Origin: Sinohyriopsis cumingii
Taxonomy: Eukaryota > Mollusca > Bivalvia > Unionida > Unionidae
Direction: 5' to 3'
Assembly (NCBI GenBank): GCA_028554795.2
Contig: CM068826.1
Coordinates: 107,353,602 to 107,417,601, forward strand
DNA length: 64,000 nt
Shown: in pieces, positions 27,901-36,824 of the stretch
Numbering within the stretch: position 1 is the first letter of the stretch
Layout of the letters: each line of letters starts with the position of its first letter
The notes under the pieces: model-generated
Database searches by the model: none
Seen by the model: the letters and a program-made list of their open reading frames with translations, nothing else
Told to the model about the DNA's origin: nothing
Program-made: the position numbers and the translations under genes

Positions 27901-30900
27901 ATAAACTCGCTAATATTACCTCTGTTACAAATGGGGTAAGTGAAAAAAGTCAAAGTCGTGCTAACTCATACATGACAAAATGAGGTCAACAATAGTGTGG
28001 TGTAGTGTGGTCTTAAATATTCAAGTCCATAAAGGTGATAAAATCACTCAGTTTGCAGAAATTGTAATAATAATGTATACAATCTGCAGTAGAATAATTA
28101 TTCCACACAAAAAATTCAAAAGGAACACTGAATGGTCCAATTTGAATAGAAAACAATGTCTTGGATTATTAGAGGTAAACTGTGCGATGTTATCAGCATG
28201 ATCACAAAGCTAACAACTAGCAATACCAAGCGGTGGCATGGGGAGGTAATAGGCACGAGATATTTCCCTTTGTCTATATGAGATAGTCAGAAAAGATGTT
28301 TTTTGTCTTTTAGCTGTAATGGACTCATGAGGTAGCAGGCTAATAATCCTAATGTAATGTGAATGGGAAACATATCTGAAGGAGAATATTGACAGCAACA
28401 ACCAGCTTATGGTGCGAAATATATGTTCATACCAAGATGCACCCTCCATGCAAGTATGGTGGGAACAGACTACAAGGTACACCTCTCCCTCAATAAGTAA
28501 CTCTGCTTATAATCCAGGGCCAGGTATGGATCCCATTTTGTCAACCAGAGAATATCAAAACAATAGGCCCCAATTTGTTGAACATAAAGAAAATTGTGAT
28601 CAAAATTAGCACATGAAACTTTTATACATCACTTGTTTTGTCAAGAGCAGTGGTTGGTACCCAGAAATCTGATTCAGCATCATGAAATTCACAACTTTTT
28701 ATAAGAAGTCATGTATTTTATTATGTTTTCTACATAACAATATTCTTAGTACACTAATTAATATCTGGCTATATTTTGATCTATGAACATATCAACAATT
28801 GCTTCTGATGGCAGCACTTGATGAAAAAATACCAATTAAATAAATTTTGTCAATGAAATTCATATTTAAGTTCAATTTTTGAATTTAGTTTCAGAATAAT
28901 CATCATAAATGCTCTTTGCCCTCTTGTATTCAAATGCATAAAGCGTCAATCTCCATCACAGCTATATTTCAAGTGTTTATAAACACCTAATTAAGTGCCA
29001 ACTACGCTGTGATCTTTGATTTGCAAAAGTGTTTGTTATATTGTCACCATTAATTAGTAGATATGTGTTGTTTTATGACATTAGTTACATTGTGTATCAA
29101 ATCAATAAAGGGGGATGATTAATTAAAAAAAGGTTATACTGCATGCAAATCCTACCCCCTTAAGAGCCAGCAGTCAAAATAGTGCCAGGTCAACTCATTA
29201 CAATTGACCAGTTGCACACTGTTATAACTATTATTATGTAGGTAACATAATTAAGTATTCAACATTAATCAGTGGTTTATCCTACTCATTCACAAATGAG
29301 ATCAATGAAAGCAAGAGAAGCAAGTGAAAGGAGAACTCGGCAAACAAAGGCTTTTGTTTTACCAATATAGTTTGTTACGGAGAAGTCAGTTCCAACGTTT
29401 GTAGTGAACTTAAATTCCCAAGTTGGCACTAAGAGGTTTGCTCAAGGATGAGCAGAATCTTGACTATTACTTGATTTGAAATCACAGCACAATATAAAAT
29501 AAAGGGTCCCAATTTTAGTTTATGAAACAGCTTCATCCATGGATACATCTTTGACACAAGTTTTAAGGTCTTGAAATTAAAACCTGGACATAAATTGTAC
29601 ACAATGTTTAATCAGTAGTAAAGAGTAGGTTACAGTCACCCAATTTTCGTATGCAACACAAATACACACCAAGATTCAATGACAGTACAAGTCTAGCACA
29701 AATATATACCAAGATTCACCAGCAGTACAATGTGTATGATTGGACAAAGATTATGCATCAACAGTTTCATGGACAAAGTGACTCTTATATACCATCTATG
29801 AAAAGGGAGTATTAAAAGTGGTCCATTCCTACAATTAGTCCTTAAGTGGTAAATGTCAAGATAACCCGATGGGCACTTTTCTTTGGTAGCAAAACATTTT
29901 AGCAGTGTAGGTTTTTTCAAATGTAAATAGGGAGATATCTTGTTCAAAAGTTACCTGAATACTCAAAAGAATCTCTCAAACACAAAATAAGATTGCAGCT
30001 ACCACTGCTGTTGGAATAATAATAACCATGTTGCATTATCTGCTTTGGCAGGTGAGACAAAAAGGTGTTAATTACTATTGCTCATTTTTATTCCTGTAAA
30101 TCTTGCCATCCTCCTTTGCCAAAATCTGATCAACTTCATCCTCTCCAACAGTGACAAATGGAGCAGCAGCCTCCATGGGACTCTCTGCCTCATTTGTATC
30201 AGTAAGCATGAGAAATAACATGTCACCATGTCTGAAAAAGAAGGAAAGAGTGATTACCTTCATATCACATAGATCCTTTTTAAGATTAATTTAGAGGTTT
30301 TACTCCACTCAAAACATCTGTCATGTTACCTATCATGTACAAAAATAACCATGCATTTTCAGGTGGAAATATGAGGAGAGAACAGAATATTTTCCAGATA
30401 TCACTTTACATTCAGGTGGAATTGCAATAAGATTTTCAAGATGGCTGTGGTAGTGGTCATATTGGATGTCAAATCAGCACCATTTCATTTAAGACCAACT
30501 AGACATCATAAGAAGTCTTTTGGTGAAAATCCCAGGTCAGCATAACATTTTGTTGTCACAAGTTTTACAGCTGGTCAGTGTCACCATATTTATTTAGGAA
30601 CAATACCATATTTATTTAGGAACAATGTGACATTATAAAAATTCTTTTAGTGAAAACCCATGTCGATATGTTGATATGACCATCCGTGTATCAGGAGTAG
30701 TGATAACAAAGATTTTCAAGATAGCCACTGTGGTGGCCATATTGGACAACAGATCAGCACCATTTTCATTTAGGGCCAACCAGACATCAGGGCCCAGAGT
30801 GGCCGAGTGGTCTAAAGTGCTCTCCATTACAGATCACTGCCATCTCATCTCTGTCTGCGAGGGTTCGAGTCTCGGATTCGGCTAATGTGGGTATGTGAGA

Positions 30901-33900
30901 AAGCTTGCCATTAGCTTCTCGTGGCTCAGTGGTTCTTTCCGGGGTTTTCCCGGGTTCTTCCTCCACCATTAATACTGGCTGCCATGCATAGCAATACAAC
31001 TGGTTCATCACTTCATATAAGGGATATATTGGGATAAATTACACCAAATTAAAATCTAAGTACACAAATTTGGAAATGTACCAAAAATGCTGTCAAAAGA
31101 TGAATTACGCCTTGTCGTCTCTTAGTAGCAGTACCTCTTAAATCACCATACCTAATGCTGCCCAGCATCTGGTTGATGTTACTGTAGGTGCTAGCCAATC
31201 AATGTTAGGGTTTGCTCTTGCTTTGACTCTCACGTGTTCATAAATGTTTCTAGTTGTAAAGTGGTGATGGCTGAATGTAATGGACAACAAAAGTACTGTA
31301 TGTCTTGTAATCTTTTCCCAACTAATGATCTTGACCTTTGAGTTTGGGACTTGCCAATGGTATGTTAAAATGAGGCCATACAAATGTTTGAAGTCATTTT
31401 TCCAAGGGTATAAAATAATGAAACAAAAAAGAAAAATAACTTGCATGTGCATGAACAATGTATAAGAGATTACTGAGAATTCATACTCAATATTCAGAGA
31501 TTGTGACTTCTTAAACTATGTATATTAAATAATATTTTCACATCAAAGCAGTTACTTTATTTTGTAAGAATCCACAGTTTTAGCTCTAGTTGTTCTGATC
31601 CAGTCTTTCTTTTCCCGTGTCTTATACACCTTCCAACCAATGTCTCCCAGATTGAATTCTTTCTGAACCTGTAATTTGAATACAACATTAAACAATCAAT
31701 TAACTAGTGCATCAATAGCATTATTCTTCATTGAGAGAATACAAATACATGTGAAACATGATAAAAAAATACCAAAGGGACAATATATAAGATGACTTAA
31801 CAAAAATGTGATGTGCATCAACAAAATCTATTTTTATGGATGACTTTGGCCATGTAAAGAATCAAAGTAGATTCTATTGTGAATCATGTGAGTGTTTGTG
31901 GTCAGAACATGTCAGAATTTGACTGCAAGCCAGATATTACCTTCTTGCAGTCTAACTTATCCCTTCTGTTAAGTCTTATTGTGTCCCTTTACTGTAATAG
32001 GAGCTAACTTCTTGTATTCAAAGAGAAAGAAAAAGGAATTTGCCTTTGGGAATGGAAGCTGAGAATGGTGTCATTTCACTGATGTGATCCAAGTCATTGA
32101 CAACACATGATTTCCTCTTGCAAGTCCTCTATGTGGAGGATCTTCAGCTGTTGTGATCCTCTCCAGGATTGAAGCTCCCAACTCCTCTACAATCAAAACA
32201 TCCCTAAAGAGAGTTAGGAATGAAGGAAGAGTTTGGATGTGGAAAGATTAGCAGCAATCTCAACTGCTATAGTGGAGTTCAGGTTTCTCATCTGGGTAAG
32301 CTGGTCATTAAACTAGCTGATCATTGATCAAGGGTGTTTGATCTTAGTGGGGCAATCAGAGCTATTGCAGTCTGTGCCACCCATTTTTTAACTGTTTCTG
32401 CAATCAAAATTGACGGAGGAAAGGCATGCCCACATGAACTCCCAGCTAATTAAAGGAGCATGTACTGCCCATACTTCTGGGCACATGTAACAATTAAAAA
32501 GAAACATCAAGCATCAGATTATCCCAAAGGGCACAGACTTGATGGAAGGTTCTTGGAGGGACAACTCTGCATGAAGCTGTTGTCCTCCCTTTATAATGAG
32601 TAGGCCTAGACACTAAGCCAGGCAGGAATGTGTCTGATCTTGAATATTACCTGATAAGACATGATCATTGATGTTTTCCATTACTATGAGGCAAAGGTCT
32701 GGTGACTGCCTGCTTACTCCTTTGTTATGTATATTTGATTTAATTTAATTGTTTGTTAGTTTAAATTTTTATACATATTCCAGTACATGCTATTGCAATG
32801 TAACTTTATTTACTGATTTTACATTTTCCAGAAATTCAGTTCAGTTCTGTTTGACCCGACTACTATTTTTTTGTGTTGATAAACAACTAATAATAGAAAC
32901 ACTGTATCTAGTTTCTGACCTTGATTCAGAACCAGTGAAGTTTTGGTAAACAAGTTTTTTAAAAATAATTTATAAAAAAAAATCTTTCTCAAAGATTCAT
33001 TATGTGGAATCAAGGCCATACCTGGATTATGTGACAAATAACATGTATCAATTGTTACAAACTTCTAAATTTTCTAGAAGACTGACCCACATCCAAGAAT
33101 CTGTTTTGCGTCTTAATGAGCATATAACTGTTGTTTTTTTCATAGAAGTTTGTCAATCGGGCTCCAAACATATGTTGTGACCAGTCTGAGTTGAAATTTT
33201 ATTTTATTGAGTTTCAAGTGATTCTTTCCCTGGAAATATACAAATGCTCCTAAAAAATTCTTAAATAAAAACATTTATTGTAAGTTATACTGAATTCAAT
33301 ACTGGAATAATGTTTTCTGTGATTCAAAAAGAAACTGTTGACACAACAGCACTTCACAGGTCACAACAGACATCTTCCATTTTGGATTTCATCAGGACTT
33401 CAACTCAGTCTCATGCAGGACATTTTATTACTAGGACTTCAATTTTTTAATTCCTGGACTATTTTTGGATTTAATCGAAATACCTTAAGATATTTTTCTC
33501 ATTTATTCACTTTTATTCCAGGAAAATAAATTATTTGTTAAATTTTACAAAGCTTTGTCTTCACTCTTTTCTGTTACTTTTTGTAAGAGACTAGACTCGT
33601 AACACCTTGCTGAGGTATATCACCATAAAAAATCTAACCATCATTATCAGGACCATGTTTCATGGATACATTCCACCCAACCAGATAATGGCTTTCATTT
33701 CCAAGAGGTTCATATGAAGAGCCTTCCCCTGAAGATCCATATGCCATTGACCATCTAAGGCCATCCCTCAATGAGTAGGCCAAAGAGCTGTAAGAAACTT
33801 TCTCACCTAAACAACGTCTTGTTTGAAGCCTTTTCCACTACATGAGCTATACTTTTGACATGTTTTGGAGAAAGACACCTAGTTATAATGTATTAAGAGT

Positions 33901-36762
33901 TCCATATCCTGATGAGCAGAATGCTGAAGAAGAAAAAAGGCTTGATTTCTATAAAATGATTATCCACCCTGAATTGTTATGAACAAAAAAACATACTCAC
34001 CAAATGAATGCCATCTCTGTTGAGGAAGTTGTGAACTGGGATAAGACTTGGTCTAACTTCATACTTAGGTACAATTTCAACATCTTGGTTGATGCCTTCT
34101 CCAATGCACAAATGATTCTTTCAATGTATTTTGCAGAAAGATGCCAAGTTGACATGTGTTACAGGTTCCATACCTAGATGAACCAATTTTTTTTAGAAGG
34201 TACAAGGGTCAAATTCTCTCCATTTGTTTGTGTGACTATCCACCACACAATGGGAGTAATAAAGCTGTTTATGTTGTGAACCAAAAACCAAAATTACAAT
34301 GAATTTGGAGTGTGTTGTGAAGGAACATCACCATCTCTACGCTGGATGTCCTGAACTCTAAATGAAAGCAAAAGGGCTTAGAGTGGGGCCATATGAATCG
34401 GTATATGGAAGTATACATTGGATACGCAGAGATCGGAGACTGCACTGAAAGTTAAAGGGCAGCTCTTGCGCTTCTTGCTTTCTCACCTCCTCAATTCATT
34501 GCCCTAACAGAAGTGGAGAACCAAAAGAGAGGAAGCTTATAGAAAAACAGTAACGATCATTAATGATTTTTGTTCAGCTGGATGACAAAGAAAAATAATA
34601 GATGCAAGTAGGGCGGAAGTCAATGCAATATTCATGACTAACTCTGACCTGGCATTTAAAGACTTGTATCTGCACTTTATTATCATCATTTAGACAAGGC
34701 ACATGTTGTGAAAATATCCCTGAACATGACATAAAGTTGCATGCAATGACTTACCATAAGTAAGCTCTTGCATTACCAGAATCATGAATGCTCCAAAAGA
34801 TGCCTGGTAAGTTTTACAATCTTTAACAACTGTAGCAAGATTCTGGATGAAAATACTACAGATTTCCTCTATTGCTGCTTTGAACTATATTCTATCTGTT
34901 CTACTGTTGGACAGGCATGCTCCAGTATTTCCATTCCACCACCTTTATCAATGGGAAATGATGATGGAGTATCGTCAGCTGCTGGTTTGGTTTGGTTGGA
35001 TGGCTTCATAAGTAATACCAGTTTGCTATGAATTTCATAGGTATGGTTGGTCCAGTCAATTGCTCTGCTGGCTTGCCAGAACAGAACAATGACCACTCTA
35101 AACATACAAGGTTTCATCATGCAGATGGACTGGCTGGCTGGCAGTTAGAAAATCACTATTACTGCACACAGTTCATTCGTACAGCTGGACAGTTTGGTCA
35201 GCAGTTGGAACAACATACCAATGACAATATATTGTTTTTGGTCTATCCAGCTGCAGTATAGTCAGTATGGATCATCTATATACCCTGTATCAGTACAGAC
35301 CATCTGTCCATGCTGCATTGGTCATATTGCAAGTCTTCACATCCTGCTGACTTTCTTAATATTGTCATGCACAAATGCAAGCCCTCATGCCTCATGGGTG
35401 TGGTCATATTTGTTTGTGAGCCATCATGTCCCACTGGCAAGGTTAGAGGCTTATCCCCAGTGAGATTAAAATATATCAACTTTATGTCTACTCACTGACA
35501 TATCAAATATAAAACCTATTCAGTCATACAGATCATATGCAATTCCACAATGTATACATGCATACAGTATGTTTTGGTGCTGTTTTTCCATCTGCAAGTT
35601 AAGGGCATTTCAAAATCACTCATGAGACTAATCAACAGATCAAACTGTTCTCAGATACAGTATATTCTGGTACTATTTTGCATCTTCACTGGGGGTGGAG
35701 AGAGTGTCACAATGTCACCCATGAGACTAATCAATGATTCTACCATATTCACGGATACAGTATATTCTAGTGCTGTTTCTGCATCTGCATGAGGGATAGA
35801 GAATGCATCTTGAAATACCCAGCGGAACTAACGAATGATTCATAAATGAGAGGTATGTATTGGAGAACTTTCATTTTTGTAGCCCTTCAGCTGCTTTTCC
35901 AAAATGTTGGACCAAGTGTTCTTGTACCAAAGTGCATACACATTACATGTGTGCCAACGAGCAATTATATATGTGGACATGCTTTGTGTCCATCCTCCAC
36001 ATCCAATAATCTTGTCATCTCTGTAATGAATAAGGGGAACAAGTGTGTATGATTTGGAATTTTAACATAGCTTTAAAAAAATTTCAGTCATATCTCTACG
36101 ATGTCTGCAGTGTGGCAGTTTATAGTGATGCCTAGCACTTGGGCATCATGTCGTGGACATGTTGCACAATGTCCCACCCAGTCACATTATCCTGACACCA
36201 GGCCGACCAGTCCTAACACTAACCTCTTAATGCTAAGCGACAAGCGAGGCAGCTGTTAGTACCATTTTTGTAAGTCTTTGGTATGACTTGGCTGGGGATC
36301 AAACCCATGACCTTCTGTATCTGAGGCGGATGCTCTAACCACTAGGCAACCGGAACGGTCGGGAACAAGTAAGGGCATACAACAAATATGTAAACCGAGT
36401 TAATGAAACAACTTAGAAGTGTACTGGTACAGTGAAAATTTCTCTAGTGAAATTGAATGTTACTGATTGAAATCACATGTGACAATAATGAACATTATGA
36501 TAACTGCAAAAATATGAATAAATTCACTAGAATTCATACAAATTTTAAATGCACTTTTAAAAACAACATTCTGACATACTGTGTCACTGAAAAAGAAATG
36601 TCAATGATCAAATTTATGTTATATAATTTAACTGGATTGGCTGGACGACATATTTATAGCATGGCAATGAAAAGCAAAAACTGGTTTAAACCAGGTATAA
36701 AGGTTGCCACCTAGTGGGTAGAAAGGGGAGTTGATGTGTATGAGTTGCTTCCCTTCATTAAT

Positions 36763-36824
<62 letters not shown>

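Larger units (their letters stand above)
25138..28395 (-). mobile_element. DIRS-like element copy 3, carrying two nested SINEs
   Basis: Left end 25138-25330 and right end about 28225-28390 are inverted copies of the family ends; an inverted echo of the outer left end lies at 25379-25424. The body is cut by a SINE-B (25755-26070, 15-bp duplication) and a SINE-A (26361-26601, 10-bp duplication). The minus-strand frame 27054-26767 is helical and Ala/Ser-rich, in the place expected for gag. No reverse transcriptase remains. Confidence 0.62.

Noticed and set aside
30790-30875. tRNA gene of Ser/Leu type
   Set aside because: A and B boxes are present, but the sequence continues into the SINE-A core, recurs in several copies, and does not close a proper acceptor stem.
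34768-35498. Cluster of short overlapping frames on both strands
   Set aside because: No motif, no consistent splice structure and repeat-like words; treated as decayed repetitive sequence.
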